Shown piece by piece: positions 35,081 through 44,749 of a stretch of DNA of 64,000 nucleotides. The notes beneath the pieces were generated by a model. The model worked only from the letters and a program-made list of their open reading frames with translations, searched no databases and was not told where the DNA came from. The stretch comes from Haliscomenobacter sp. Its GTDB lineage: Bacteria; Bacteroidota; Bacteroidia; Chitinophagales; Saprospiraceae. The DNA lies in NCBI RefSeq assembly GCF_016718685.1, contig NZ_JADKCX010000005.1, forward strand, positions 1 through 64,000, written 5' to 3'. The translations under genes were made by a program, and so were the position numbers. The stretch's first letter is position 1. Each line of letters begins with the position of its first letter.

Positions 35081-36463
35081 ATGAGTAACCAGGCATTGAT
35101 CGAATTAGTTACCGAGTTTGAAGCCAAGATGGAACAAGGAGAATTCTTTTTTCTTGACCAGGACGCCTACCGTCATTTGATTGACCATTACCTCAATGAA
35201 GAGATTTTTGACCGTGCAATGGAAGTGGCGGAACGCGCCATTGATTGCCACAGCTATACCGTAGAATTCCTTTTGCGCAAAGCCGAAATCCTCATTCAAT
35301 CCAATCAAGAACACCCAGCGTTTGAGGTGCTCATTCAGGCAGAAAAATTGGCTCCCAACGAGCCGGAGATCCTGCTGTTGCGTGCACAAGCCCTCACTTA
35401 TCTTGGCGAGCACCTGGCCGCTCACGAACAATTGAATCAGCTACCAGAAGAACTGGATGCGGCAACCAACGCCGAATTGTACTTCGTACGGGCTTTAATT
35501 TATGAGCACCAAGATGAGTACCAATCCATGTTTCTGGCGCTTAAAGCTGCGGTAAGTTATGATTCAGAAATGCGCCATTGCCTGGAAAAACTCATGTGTG
35601 CGGTGCAGCACATCCGCAATTACGAAGAAAGTGTAACCCTGCATGAGCAAATCATTGATGAAAACCCATATTGCAGTGTAGCCTGGTACAACCTGGGGCT
35701 TTCCCAGTCTTACCTCGGCAATTACGATGAAGCCCTCGAAGCCCTGGAGTATGCCTACCTTGCGGATGAAAGCAATGAACTGGCTTACCGGGAGCGTGCG
35801 GACCTGGCTTTTGAGTTGCAACGCTACGAGCTTACCCTGGATATTTGTGAAGAAATCCAAACGCTTTTTCATACCGATGGCGACCTGCTGTTGCGCCAGG
35901 GTCAATGCCTCCTGCGCCTGGGTCGGGTCAGCACGGCCAAACCATTGCTGATGGAAGCGCTCCGCTTGGAGTCCCACAACGATGAAGCTTTTTATCATTT
36001 GGCTGAGGTAGCCGTTGCTGAAGAACAATGGCAATTGGCCATTCATTTTTGTAGCAAAGCGATTGAGATTGACGACAACCGCGAAGAATACCACGCGCTT
36101 ATTGCCGCAGTGTATGCCCAGGAAGGCGATTATGAGCTTGCTGAAGAGCACTATGATCGTGCTACCGAGATTGCTCCCGAAGAAGTCAGCCTCTGGCTGC
36201 AATACGCAGTATTGTTGATGGAGACCGATCGGGCAGAAGCGGCGTTGGAAATTTTGGACATCGCCGAAGAAAGCGCCGTAGGGCCGGAATTGAGCTATTG
36301 TCGCATCGTTTGCCTATTTATGGCTGGCGACCGCCAGGAGGCACTGCTCCTACTCAGCGAAGCGCTGGAAGAGGATTACGCGGCACACGATTTGTTGTTT
36401 ACCATGGCTCCAGATTTGAAAAAAGACAGCGAAGTAGCGTCTTTGCTGAAAGCATATTTTTGA
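35081..36463 (+). CDS. TPR repeat protein (460 aa)
   Basis: The protein is cytoplasmic by sequence (no signal or membrane segment) and consists of about ten TPR-type helical pairs. Examples are VAWYNLGLSQSYLGNYDEAL, LLRQGQCLLRLGRVSTAKPL and YHALIAAVYAQEGDYELAEE. Such proteins act as scaffolds. Highly acidic composition and the N-terminal TEFEAKMEQGEFFFLDQDAY segment are shared with a TPR family common in Bacteroidota, function unknown. It has no linked partner, being flanked by a CACAGATT array and a GAAAAAC array. Confidence 0.85.
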   Translation: MSNQALIELVTEFEAKMEQGEFFFLDQDAYRHLIDHYLNEEIFDRAMEVAERAIDCHSYTVEFLLRKAEILIQSNQEHPAFEVLIQAEKLAPNEPEILLLRAQALTYLGEHLAAHEQLNQLPEELDAATNAELYFVRALIYEHQDEYQSMFLALKAAVSYDSEMRHCLEKLMCAVQHIRNYEESVTLHEQIIDENPYCSVAWYNLGLSQSYLGNYDEALEALEYAYLADESNELAYRERADLAFELQRYELTLDICEEIQTLFHTDGDLLLRQGQCLLRLGRVSTAKPLLMEALRLESHNDEAFYHLAEVAVAEEQWQLAIHFCSKAIEIDDNREEYHALIAAVYAQEGDYELAEEHYDRATEIAPEEVSLWLQYAVLLMETDRAEAALEILDIAEESAVGPELSYCRIVCLFMAGDRQEALLLLSEALEEDYAAHDLLFTMAPDLKKDSEVASLLKAYF

Positions 36464-36540
36464 ATGAAAAACGAAAAATGAAAAACGAAAAATAATATTC
36501 GTTTTTCATTTTTCGCTTTTCGCTATTCACTTTTCACTCC
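36464..36540. repeat. GAAAAAC/GCGAAAA inverted 7-base array
   Basis: GAAAAAC/GAAAAAT repeats in the left half, followed at once by TTCGTTTTTCATTTTTCGC and TTCGCTATTCACTTTTCACT, its complement. The array separates the convergent TPR and cysS genes and probably serves as a terminator-like hairpin. The same words occur at 49290-49387. Confidence 0.75.
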
Positions 36541-38042
36541 TTACTCCACTCCGTTCCTTCTTTCCCATCCTTAAGTACAATCCCCACTTCTTTGAGGACA
36601 TCGCGAATTTTATCCGCCGCAGACCAATCCTTACGCGCACGTACATCTGCACGCATGTCGATGATCAGTTGCATCAAGCCATCGAGGGTTTTGAAGCCAT
36701 CGTCGCCACCAGCAGCGGCCTCGTCTTGCAGACCAAAAATATCGAAGATAAACGTTGTAAAGGTCGCTTTTAGCTCAGTGTAGGTCGCTTCGGTCAAACC
36801 CTCCATACTCAATTGTCCCCCTTTCCAACTGTTGATCCGGCTGACGATTTCAAACAAACGCGCCAGTGCTTTGGGCGTATTGAAGTCGTCGTTCATTTCA
36901 TCGTGCACCCCCGCGATCCACTCGCGTACTTCCTGGTCTTGCACACCAGCCGTAGCATCGCCGCTGAAGGGCAGTGCTTGCAGCGTTGCGTACGCCTCCA
37001 TCAGTCGGCGGTAGCCTTTTTCGGCGGCTTGCAGCGCGTCATCGCTCAGGTCGAGGGTACTGCGGTAATGCGTTTGCAGCATAAAAAAGCGCACCACCAT
37101 CGGGGTATATCCCTTGGTAAGGTGGGAACTTTTGCCAGTAAACAACTCCTCTGGCATGATGGAGTTGCCGTCGGATTTGGACATTTTTTTGCCATTGAGC
37201 AAAAGCATATTGCCGTGCATCCAGGTACGGGCTGGTGTGCAGCCACAAGCGCCGTAGTTTTGCGCTACTTCGTTTTCGTGGTGCGGAAATTTGAGGTCGT
37301 TGCCTCCACCGTGAATGTCAAAGGTTTTGCCCAGGTATTTGGTGCTCATCGCCGAGCATTCCAGGTGCCATCCGGGGAAACCCACCGACCAGGGCGAGTC
37401 CCAGTGCATCAGGTGCTCTGGGGCAGCTTTGATCCAAATGGCAAAATCGGAAGGATGGCGTTTTTCGTCTTGTTTCTTGAGGTTGTCGCGTGATTCGGCG
37501 ATCAGGTCTTCGATCTTGCGGCCCGACAATTCGCCGTAAATTCCGTCCTTTTCGGCAAACTTGAGGGTATCAAAATAAACCGAACCGTTGACTTCGTAGG
37601 CATACCCATTGTCGAGAATTTGTTGTACCATCTCGATCTGCTCTGGGATGTGTCCGGTTGCACGGGGTTCAATACTCGGGGAAAGTACGTTGAAGATGCG
37701 CATCATGTCGTGGAAACCCACGGTATATTTGTGCGCAATTTCCATGGGTTGCAATTCCTCCAGGCGGGCGCGTTTGCCCAGCTTGTCTTCGCCACCCGTA
37801 TCCACATCTCCTTCGAGGTGGCCAACGTCGGTAACGTTGCGCACGTAGCGTACCTTGTACCCTAGAAATTGTAAGTAGCGGTAAACGATATCGAAGCTGA
37901 CGAAAGTGCGACAGTTGCCCAAATGAACATTGCTGTATACGGTAGGCCCACACACATACATCCCGACCCGGCCGGGGTGAATGGGTCGAAAAACTTCTTT
38001 CTCTTTACTGAGACTGTTGTAAATTTTTAGTTCACTGTTCAT
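36534..38042 (-). CDS. cysS: Cysteinyl-tRNA synthetase
   Basis: CysRS charges tRNA-Cys. The 502-residue protein from the ATG at 38042 is class I. It has the HIGH-type motif HLGN (in SNVHLGNCRTF), the zinc-binding Cys in MYVCGPTVY, CSAMSTKYLGK and HENEVAQ, and KMSKSDGN as the KMSKS loop. The C-terminal helical DALR-type and anticodon regions are complete. A longer frame from 38096 adds a hydrophobic leader with no homology and overlaps the EEP gene, so it is not used. Alone on its strand after the EEP gene; a promoter box lies just upstream. Confidence 0.95.
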   Translation of the reverse strand: MNSELKIYNSLSKEKEVFRPIHPGRVGMYVCGPTVYSNVHLGNCRTFVSFDIVYRYLQFLGYKVRYVRNVTDVGHLEGDVDTGGEDKLGKRARLEELQPMEIAHKYTVGFHDMMRIFNVLSPSIEPRATGHIPEQIEMVQQILDNGYAYEVNGSVYFDTLKFAEKDGIYGELSGRKIEDLIAESRDNLKKQDEKRHPSDFAIWIKAAPEHLMHWDSPWSVGFPGWHLECSAMSTKYLGKTFDIHGGGNDLKFPHHENEVAQNYGACGCTPARTWMHGNMLLLNGKKMSKSDGNSIMPEELFTGKSSHLTKGYTPMVVRFFMLQTHYRSTLDLSDDALQAAEKGYRRLMEAYATLQALPFSGDATAGVQDQEVREWIAGVHDEMNDDFNTPKALARLFEIVSRINSWKGGQLSMEGLTEATYTELKATFTTFIFDIFGLQDEAAAGGDDGFKTLDGLMQLIIDMRADVRARKDWSAADKIRDVLKEVGIVLKDGKEGTEWSKE

Positions 38043-38062
38043 TGGACTTGAATTTGCCGCCG

Positions 38063-38070
38063 CAAAAATA
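38063..38070 (-). promoter_or_regulatory. Predicted -7 promoter box of cysS
   Basis: On the minus strand TATTTTTG fits TAnnTTTG, 20 bases before the cysS start. No clear -33 box is visible at the right distance. Confidence 0.4.
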
Positions 38071-38092
38071 GAAAAATGTATGTAAAAGTTTA

Positions 38093-39139
38093 TCACTGCA
38101 AGACCGGACGATGATCAGAAAAAACACACTTACCCGCCGGGAAACGGGTCACGACGAGATCAGCCTGCCCAAAGCGCTGGTCAGTAAAAATGTAATCAAT
38201 GCGCAGTCCAGGTATGCGGCCTGCATAAGTGATCCCGATTCCGGAACCGGATGACAAAAAAGCATCATCCAGTTTTTTCCGAATGCGATGATAAGTATAG
38301 GATTGAGGAATATCATTAAAATCGCCACAAACCAGAACAGGATAAGGACTATTGGCCAAATGCGCCATCAACTCCTCTACCTGGCTCGCTCGCTCTTGTG
38401 CAGCGCGTTTGAAATTGCGCAAGATGCTGCCTACACTGCTCCAGGTTTCTTTTTCACGCAGATCGCCTGAATCTACTACTTTATTGGTCAGTCCGGTGAT
38501 GGAATTGGAACGCAAGTGTACGTTGTATACCCTGATCACCTGTTCGCCCACTTGAAGATCAGCGTACCGATAACCATTGGTACTACCAAAATAACGGGCT
38601 TCTGAGCGCAGAATAGGATGCCGGGAAAAAATAGCCAGCTCCTCGGTAGGTTTCCACACCGAATGGGTCAATCCGTTGTGTTGCGTCAAGGCCTCAAGGT
38701 AAGCCGGGCCGCGCTGCCGATTGTACAAAAACTCTTGCATGCACAACACATCGGGCTGATGGAGGTAAACCAAAGATTCCAACTCCTTGGAAGCGGCGGG
38801 CAAACCTCTTTGGTGAAAATCATCAAAACCGTAAACGTTAAAGGTCATCAACTTGATCTTGGGCACACCTTCCACCGTCTCCTGTCCAAAATGAAAACCA
38901 ACCAAACCCAAAAAATGGTTCCAACCAATGAGAATCACACCTACAGAAAGCAAGGCACGCCATTGCCGTTGAAGGCCCCAATACACGACAAATAGCAAAT
39001 TTACGACCAATAAGGTAGGATAAATCAAACCCATAAAAGCGAAAGGCCAGAACCGCGCCGGACTGACAAAAGGCGCGAGGTAAGTCATGAGGGTAAGTAA
39101 AACGATCAGCACATTGGCCCAGCGGATGAATTTTTGCAC
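38093..39139 (-). CDS. Membrane-anchored endonuclease/exonuclease/phosphatase (EEP) protein
   Basis: The 348-residue protein has about three N-terminal transmembrane helices (residues 8-90) and then an EEP domain. Its catalytic landmarks are LMTFNVYGF, the metal-binding Glu in CMQEFLY, NVHLRSN, CGDFNDIP, DYIFTD and SDHRPVL. EEP enzymes hydrolyse phosphodiesters in nucleic acids, phospholipids or inositol phosphates. The membrane anchor makes a lipid or extracytoplasmic substrate plausible. It follows two rhomboid genes and mutL on the same strand, a gene order I associate with Bacteroidota. Confidence 0.88.
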   Translation of the reverse strand: MQKFIRWANVLIVLLTLMTYLAPFVSPARFWPFAFMGLIYPTLLVVNLLFVVYWGLQRQWRALLSVGVILIGWNHFLGLVGFHFGQETVEGVPKIKLMTFNVYGFDDFHQRGLPAASKELESLVYLHQPDVLCMQEFLYNRQRGPAYLEALTQHNGLTHSVWKPTEELAIFSRHPILRSEARYFGSTNGYRYADLQVGEQVIRVYNVHLRSNSITGLTNKVVDSGDLREKETWSSVGSILRNFKRAAQERASQVEELMAHLANSPYPVLVCGDFNDIPQSYTYHRIRKKLDDAFLSSGSGIGITYAGRIPGLRIDYIFTDQRFGQADLVVTRFPAGKCVFSDHRPVLQ

Positions 39140-39142
39140 AGG

Positions 39143-40117
39143 TTATTTTTTGCTGGCATTGAATAAAAATTCTTTTTCTTCGGTGCTCAAACTTTCGTAC
39201 CCATGCTGCTTGATTTTGTCAAGGATGGCATCCAACTGCTCCTGGTGGCTCATGTTATCATACCGGGGAGGAGCACTGCTGCTGCGTTTATTTGAATCGT
39301 GCCGACCTGCCGTGGTTTTTTCCCGAACTTTGGGGTTTTTATACGCCACTTTGGGGCCACGCTGTGGGGCCTTCCCCGTTCTCCAACGTGACCAAGCACC
39401 ATCCCACCAATCAAAAAAACGAATGAACGGAAAGGCAAAATCGTTGCCTTTGCGCAATTGCCAGGCGTATATAAATCCAAACACATCCCCGCCAATATGG
39501 GCAAACAAGCCGCCTGAGTTGCTGTCTCCCACTGCGATAAAAGTAAGGTCTAAAAAAATCAGGGTGAACACGATGTACTTGAGTTTTACATCACCGATCA
39601 ACAACAAACGAATCACATAGTCTGGCGCGATTACGCCAGAAATGACCACGGTTGCCATAACTGCCGCCGAAGCCCCCAATGCGGTACTCGGTCCACCAGC
39701 AAACGGCCCACCATTGAGCAGGTTTTCAGTAATAAAAAACATAGCAGCCCCGGCGATACCCCCCATCAGATAAATGGGCAAAACCCTTTTATTCCCAAGT
39801 AGGTCGCCTACTATTCTTCCACACATGTGGTAAAAAATCATGTTCCACAAGATATGGCTGAACGAATAATGGCTGAACATATTCGTGATGATCACCCAAG
39901 GATGGAACAGCACAAATTTCCAATCAGAGGACATACAGAAGTAATCCAGGAACTGCTTAAAAGCGGTACTATCTGCTTTCCAACCATTGAAGAGGTACAA
40001 TCCGATATTGACCAAATTGATCCCTACAAACACCGCAACGTTGACCAGGATAATGCGTGTCACCGCATTCCCGTAGTTGAATTCCCGTTTTAAATCCTCC
40101 CAGATCGACCTTAACAT
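39143..40117 (-). CDS. Rhomboid intramembrane serine protease with DUF6576-type tail
   Basis: The 324-residue protein has six or more membrane segments with the rhomboid landmarks: the HILWNMIFYHMCG region, the catalytic Ser in LGASAAV and the His in FAHIGGDVFGF. The canonical GxSG is replaced by GASA here. The soluble C-terminus (HQEQLDAILDKIKQHGYESL onward) matches the DUF6576 tail often found on Bacteroidota rhomboids. These proteases cut transmembrane helices; substrates are unknown. It is adjacent to a second rhomboid with which it probably forms an operon. Confidence 0.9.
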   Translation of the reverse strand: MLRSIWEDLKREFNYGNAVTRIILVNVAVFVGINLVNIGLYLFNGWKADSTAFKQFLDYFCMSSDWKFVLFHPWVIITNMFSHYSFSHILWNMIFYHMCGRIVGDLLGNKRVLPIYLMGGIAGAAMFFITENLLNGGPFAGGPSTALGASAAVMATVVISGVIAPDYVIRLLLIGDVKLKYIVFTLIFLDLTFIAVGDSNSGGLFAHIGGDVFGFIYAWQLRKGNDFAFPFIRFFDWWDGAWSRWRTGKAPQRGPKVAYKNPKVREKTTAGRHDSNKRSSSAPPRYDNMSHQEQLDAILDKIKQHGYESLSTEEKEFLFNASKK

Positions 40118-40201
40118 GTTGTATCGTGCTTATGCGAATTTAATTCAAAAATAAAACGTTTTGTCGTCATTTGAAAGGCCAGCCTCTGGCATTCGTAATA
40201 T

Positions 40202-40894
40202 TTATAGCCGACTGCCGTATTTACGCCAATAAAGGATCAATAAAAAGCCAAATAATGCACCGCCCAAGTGGGCAAAATGCGCTACCCCGCTGCTGATGTT
40301 CACAATACCCAGGCCAAAAAACAATTCGAGGCCCGCAAAAATGAGCACAAAATATTTGGCTTTAAGGGAAATCGGAGGAAACAGCAAGCTGATGACATTG
40401 TCGGGAAACTGTACGCCGTAGCCGACCATCAGGCCGAAGATAGCGCCCGAGGCTCCCAACATCGGCACATTCTGGAGGTAGTACTTCATGACTTGTTCCT
40501 CCACATTTCCTGAGCTTATTTCCAAGTATTTGACGAACAAATACAACAACATCCCTCCAAGACCACTAAACAGGTAATAAAACAAAAACTTTCGCTCGCC
40601 CCAAAAGGTTTCCAAAGCACTACCAAACATATACAACCCGAGCATGTTTAGCAAGAGGTGTCGAATATCTGCGTGCATAAACATATGGCTTACCAGTTGA
40701 TAAGGCCGAAAATAAGGCGAACTTGGGAAAAACAAAGCCAACTGATAGCGTTCCCAATCGGCAAAATCTCCAGTGCCCCCCAGTAATGGCCCCATCAACT
40801 CAGGAGCAGGATTACCCCAGGCCAACAAAGTAGCAAAGAATACTAAAACGTTGATGATCAACAAATGTTTAACCACATCGGTAATGCGCGTCAT
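40202..40894 (-). CDS. Rhomboid intramembrane serine protease
   Basis: The 230-residue protein is a compact six-helix rhomboid. Its LLLNMLGLYMFGSALE helix carries the conserved Asn/Gly positions, the catalytic Ser lies in LGASGAIFG (GxSG) and the His in HFAHLGGALFGF. Unlike its neighbour at 39143 it has no soluble tail. It starts 78 bases from the mutL stop and reads in the same direction, so the two rhomboids, the EEP gene and mutL may be one transcription unit. Confidence 0.93.
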   Translation of the reverse strand: MTRITDVVKHLLIINVLVFFATLLAWGNPAPELMGPLLGGTGDFADWERYQLALFFPSSPYFRPYQLVSHMFMHADIRHLLLNMLGLYMFGSALETFWGERKFLFYYLFSGLGGMLLYLFVKYLEISSGNVEEQVMKYYLQNVPMLGASGAIFGLMVGYGVQFPDNVISLLFPPISLKAKYFVLIFAGLELFFGLGIVNISSGVAHFAHLGGALFGFLLILYWRKYGSRL

Positions 40895-40972
40895 GATGTA
40901 AAAGCTTCAAGGTTCAAGCCAAGTTATAGCCAGTCGGGTGATCTGTGCTCAAAGTGGCTGGTTCCGTTAGGG

Positions 40973-42877
40973 TTATTCAAAATGTTTTTGCAAATCTTCT
41001 AATTCGTAGGTAACAAAACACTTTTTCCCAAAAGGGCTGCGGTAAGGCATTGAACATGCAAACAATTGATCAATGAGGGCTTGCATTTCCACCGCATTGA
41101 GCAATTGACCGCGTTTGGCTGCAGCACTGCGCGCCATGGAGCGAGCCAGGCTTTCGCGGGTATTCAGCTGCAATTCCAGGCCAATTTTGTGTTGTTCGAG
41201 CAGTGTTTCCATCACGCTGCGTTCGTTTTGTTTACCAGCCAATTCTGCAGGCAACCCACTGACCACAAAAGAGTTTCCCCCAAACTCTTGCACATCAAAC
41301 CCCAAAAGTTGTATATCGGGAAGCAAGTCTTTGAGGATTTCGGCATCGTTGGGGCTAAAATTCAAGGTAATCGGAAACAACTGTTGCTGAGAAGCCACCC
41401 GGTTTTCATTCATCATGCTGAGGTAATTTTCATACAAGATGCGTTCATGTGCGGCTTGCTGATCGATGAGCATGTACCCCGACTTGATTTGGCTGACGAT
41501 GTAGGTGCCGTGAATTTGGTAAGGCGCCTTTTGTTGTTTGCCAAACGGTTCCTCGGTACCGGGCCCAGCACTGGCTTCGTCTTGTGCCCATGAACTGCCG
41601 ATGGTCATGGTTTGCATTCCACTTGCGTCATCAGCTTCCCCCATACCATCATCTTCGGAGGCCCCGCCCAAATCTTTGTACAACAATTGCCAATTGCGCA
41701 AGTTGTTTTCCTCCCGGCGTTGCTCAGCATGATCTTCTTTACCCGAATTGAAGGGTTTGGGTTCATCACTTTGCCAGGCACTGCTATTGCGCGGCGGGGT
41801 AGTGAAGGGTTTGTCCTGATCCATCTTGGAGGATAGATAAGGGAGTTGCAAGCTGGTTTCTTGTTCAAAATCGAGTGAAGGCATCACTCCGTGTTGGCCC
41901 AGGCCGTGCCGAACGGCTACTTTGAGGTAATTGTACACCAGTCGATCGTCTTCAAATTTGATCTCCTGTTTGGTGGGGTGTACGTTCACATCAATTCTGG
42001 CTGGATCAATGTCCAAAAAGAGCAAATAAAAGGGGTACATTTCTTTGGGCAGTACTTCTTCGTAGGCACTCATCACCGCATGGTGCAGGTAGCTGCTTTT
42101 GATGAAGCGGCTGTTGACAAAAAAATACTGTTCCCCCCGTACCTTTTTGGCAAACTCCGGTTTGCCCACAAATCCTTTGATTTGGATGATGTCGGTTTCT
42201 TCTACCACAGGCACCAGGCGGGTGTTGATGGCATTGCCAAAAACCCCCAGAATGCGCTGACGCAAGTTACCGGGCGGCAAATGGAAAACTTCCGAACCAT
42301 TGTGGTGCAGGGAGAAAAAAACATCGGCATTGGCCAGCACGATGCGTTCGAATTCGTCCAGAATATGTCGAAATTCTACGGTATTGGCTTTGAGAAAATT
42401 GCGCCGGGCGGGTACGTTGAAAAAGAGGTTTTTGACCGCAAAACTCGTCCCGGCTGCCGTTTGGCAAGGTTCTTGTGATTTTACTTTGGAGCCTTCGGCC
42501 TGGATGAGGGTGCCCACTTCACTGGCGTGACGGCGCGTACGCAATTCAACCTGGGCCACCGATGCAATAGAGGCCAGGGCTTCGCCGCGAAAACCCATGG
42601 TGCGAATGGCAAACAAATCATCGGCACTGCGGATTTTGGAGGTTGCATGGCGCTCAAAAGACATCCGGGCGTCGGTTTCCGACATGCCACAGCCATCATC
42701 GATCACCTGAATCAGGGTTCGTCCAGCATCCTTTACAATCAACTTGATGTTCTTGCTGCCTGCGTCTACCGAATTCTCCATCAACTCTTTGACTACCGAA
42801 GCAGGGCGTTGAATGACCTCACCAGCAGCAATTTGATTGGCAATTGAGTCGGGCAGTAGCTGAATCACATCAGCCAT
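40973..42877 (-). CDS. mutL: DNA mismatch repair protein MutL
   Basis: MutL couples MutS mismatch recognition to strand excision. The 634-residue protein has the GHKL ATPase motifs ELMENSVDAGSKN, DDGCGMSE and TMGFRGEALASI (residues 30-110). A Ser/Glu/Asp-rich linker (about 345-440) precedes a C-terminal dimerisation domain. The endonuclease motif DQHA(x)2E(x)4E of nicking MutL proteins is present as DQQAAHERILYE, with Gln for His at the third position, so endonuclease activity should not be assumed. Length is typical. It is downstream of a conserved 108-residue gene. Confidence 0.95.
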   Translation of the reverse strand: MADVIQLLPDSIANQIAAGEVIQRPASVVKELMENSVDAGSKNIKLIVKDAGRTLIQVIDDGCGMSETDARMSFERHATSKIRSADDLFAIRTMGFRGEALASIASVAQVELRTRRHASEVGTLIQAEGSKVKSQEPCQTAAGTSFAVKNLFFNVPARRNFLKANTVEFRHILDEFERIVLANADVFFSLHHNGSEVFHLPPGNLRQRILGVFGNAINTRLVPVVEETDIIQIKGFVGKPEFAKKVRGEQYFFVNSRFIKSSYLHHAVMSAYEEVLPKEMYPFYLLFLDIDPARIDVNVHPTKQEIKFEDDRLVYNYLKVAVRHGLGQHGVMPSLDFEQETSLQLPYLSSKMDQDKPFTTPPRNSSAWQSDEPKPFNSGKEDHAEQRREENNLRNWQLLYKDLGGASEDDGMGEADDASGMQTMTIGSSWAQDEASAGPGTEEPFGKQQKAPYQIHGTYIVSQIKSGYMLIDQQAAHERILYENYLSMMNENRVASQQQLFPITLNFSPNDAEILKDLLPDIQLLGFDVQEFGGNSFVVSGLPAELAGKQNERSVMETLLEQHKIGLELQLNTRESLARSMARSAAAKRGQLLNAVEMQALIDQLFACSMPYRSPFGKKCFVTYELEDLQKHFE

Positions 42878-42996
42878 ATGTTTTTAGTCTTTTACTTCGT
42901 GGCACAATACTCAGGAACGGAACTTTGTTTCATTTCTATTCCTAAGGATAAATTTAAACAATTTTTGGCAAGGAAAAGGTTCGGACGAATTAGAAT

Positions 42997-43323
42997 TTAA
43001 AATTCCCACTCATCCAGTTTAGGTGGTTTATAACTCAGCTTGGTGATGGCGCGTTGTTTTTGCCGATTCAAGATCAGTCTAGCCAAAGCCAGGTAGGCAG
43101 GTTCATTGGCCAAGGGGCTGAGGGCGAAGCGAATTTTCCCCTCGTCAATATCCAGGCGGTACATGTAGCTGAGGAGGAGGTCTTTGTTCTCCGTTAGCAT
43201 TTCCGCCACCCGATTGGCAATGGCTTCGAGCAACTCGCCTTCCGTAAAGGGGCTACTTGCATTAACCAACCCGAAGTCTTGGGCAATGAGTGCGGTAGTT
43301 TGTTCCAGTTGCTCTTGTTCCAT
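42997..43323 (-). CDS. Conserved hypothetical protein upstream of mutL (108 aa)
   Basis: From ATG 43323 the product is MEQEQLEQTTALIAQDFGLV..., an acidic, mostly helical protein. It includes ENKDLLLSYMYRLDIDEGKI and the C-terminal LNRQKQRAITKLSY. The upstream extension to 43365 is not helpful. I associate small proteins of this type with the mutL region in related genomes, but I do not know a function. No signal peptide or membrane segment is seen. Confidence 0.7.
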   Translation of the reverse strand: MEQEQLEQTTALIAQDFGLVNASSPFTEGELLEAIANRVAEMLTENKDLLLSYMYRLDIDEGKIRFALSPLANEPAYLALARLILNRQKQRAITKLSYKPPKLDEWEF

Positions 43324-43505
43324 TGGATTGCATGTTATAAAATAAGCTTCCGCCTGTACAGACAAGCGTTAGCCCAAATGGCACATTTCTCAGGTGTCAC
43401 AAACTTGGTTTGGGTGGTTTAAGCATTGACAGCGCAAACGAAGTGGCTGATTTGTGTTTCACTGCCTAAAAACCTCGCCGCAGGCGATAATTTTTGTCAG
43501 AAAAG

Positions 43506-44749
43506 TTAGTGGCGTTTGGGGCTACGAAACAATAACGCAAAAAACAGCGCTGTAAATATCCCGACCCCGCCCGGCACCAGCCACACTGAAGACCATGCAA
43601 TTTTGCTACCAAAGGTTTGCCAGTTCACCACTTCCCCAGCGATCAAAGAGCCGAAAAACGCGCCGAGCCCCGAAATGATCAAGGCGATAAACCCTTGCGC
43701 CGTGCTGCGTAAAGATACCGGAACTTTTTCATCAATGTAAATTTGTCCGGCCAAAGCCGTAAATGACCAGGCCAAGCCGTGCAGCGCCAAACCAATCCAA
43801 ACCAATAATGGCAGATCAACTCCCCCCCAGGAAAGCAATAAATACCGAATGCCCCAGGCGGAAGCACCCATTAAAATGACCAACTTGAGGCCAAAATAGC
43901 GCCGGGCATAAGGCAACAGCAAGACAAAAAGCGATTTCGGTGGCCTGCCCAATCGACATCATGGCAGCGGCATTTTTAAAACCCTGATCCTTCAAATAAG
44001 CATTGACAAAACTGTAATAAAAGGCGTTGGGGATACAAATCAGGGTCAAGGCAATGAGTAAGACCATAAAGCTGCGGTCGCGCAGCAGGTCTTTGCCGGT
44101 GAGCCATAAACTGGTGGTTTGTTTTTTACCCAGCGGAGGGGTTGGCGGCAAGCTCAATACATAGATGCTTTGAAAAATGGACGCGGTCGCCGACAAGCGC
44201 AAGGGGCAAGGTGGTGGTTTCCAAATCCAGCCCACCGACACACAAGCCCGTCGCAATCCAGCCTAAAGTACCCCATACCCTGAGGCGCGGATAATCACGC
44301 GCAGGCTCAGGGATGTTGTGAAAAGTCATGGCCGTAGACAAGGCAAAAGTGGGCATGTAGCAGATGGCGTACAACAACATGACAGGGTAAAAAAACGCAA
44401 ACTCCTGCAAGGTACTGAGGGCAAACATGAGCAAACCTCCCGTAAAATGCAAAACAGCCAAAATGCGCTCCAAACGAAAGTGTTGATCGGCCAATCGACC
44501 CGCCCAAAAGGGGGAAACCATGGCCGCAATGGCCGTAGTACCGTACACCAGCCCGACTTCGCGACCGCTGAAGTGCAGGGTTTGTAACAGGTAAGTTCCA
44601 GTAGTCACCGTCCAGGAGCCCCAAATGAAAAATTGGAGGAACTGGAAAAGGGCGAGACGGAAGTAAAGGGTGGTTTGCAAGGTGTGTGATTTTTGCGGGG
44701 CGAAGGTAGGGGATTCGCTGTCTAATGGATCACCCAAATTACGTTGCAC
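43506..44749 (-). CDS. MFS permease of the nucleoside:H+ symporter type, frameshifted twice
   Basis: The N-terminal part (LALFQFLQFFIWGSWTVTTG, then GTTAIAAMVSPFWAG) matches NupG-type nucleoside symporters, with about 12 membrane segments over the whole span. The frame breaks near 44190 (an extra T in the CTTGTC stretch) and near 43940 (five T where four keep the frame). Joining the pieces gives ...GQATEIAFVLLLPYARRYFG... and homology to the stop. Both breaks are single-base changes, so the gene may be intact in the cell. Substrate specificity is inferred from family only. Confidence 0.8.
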
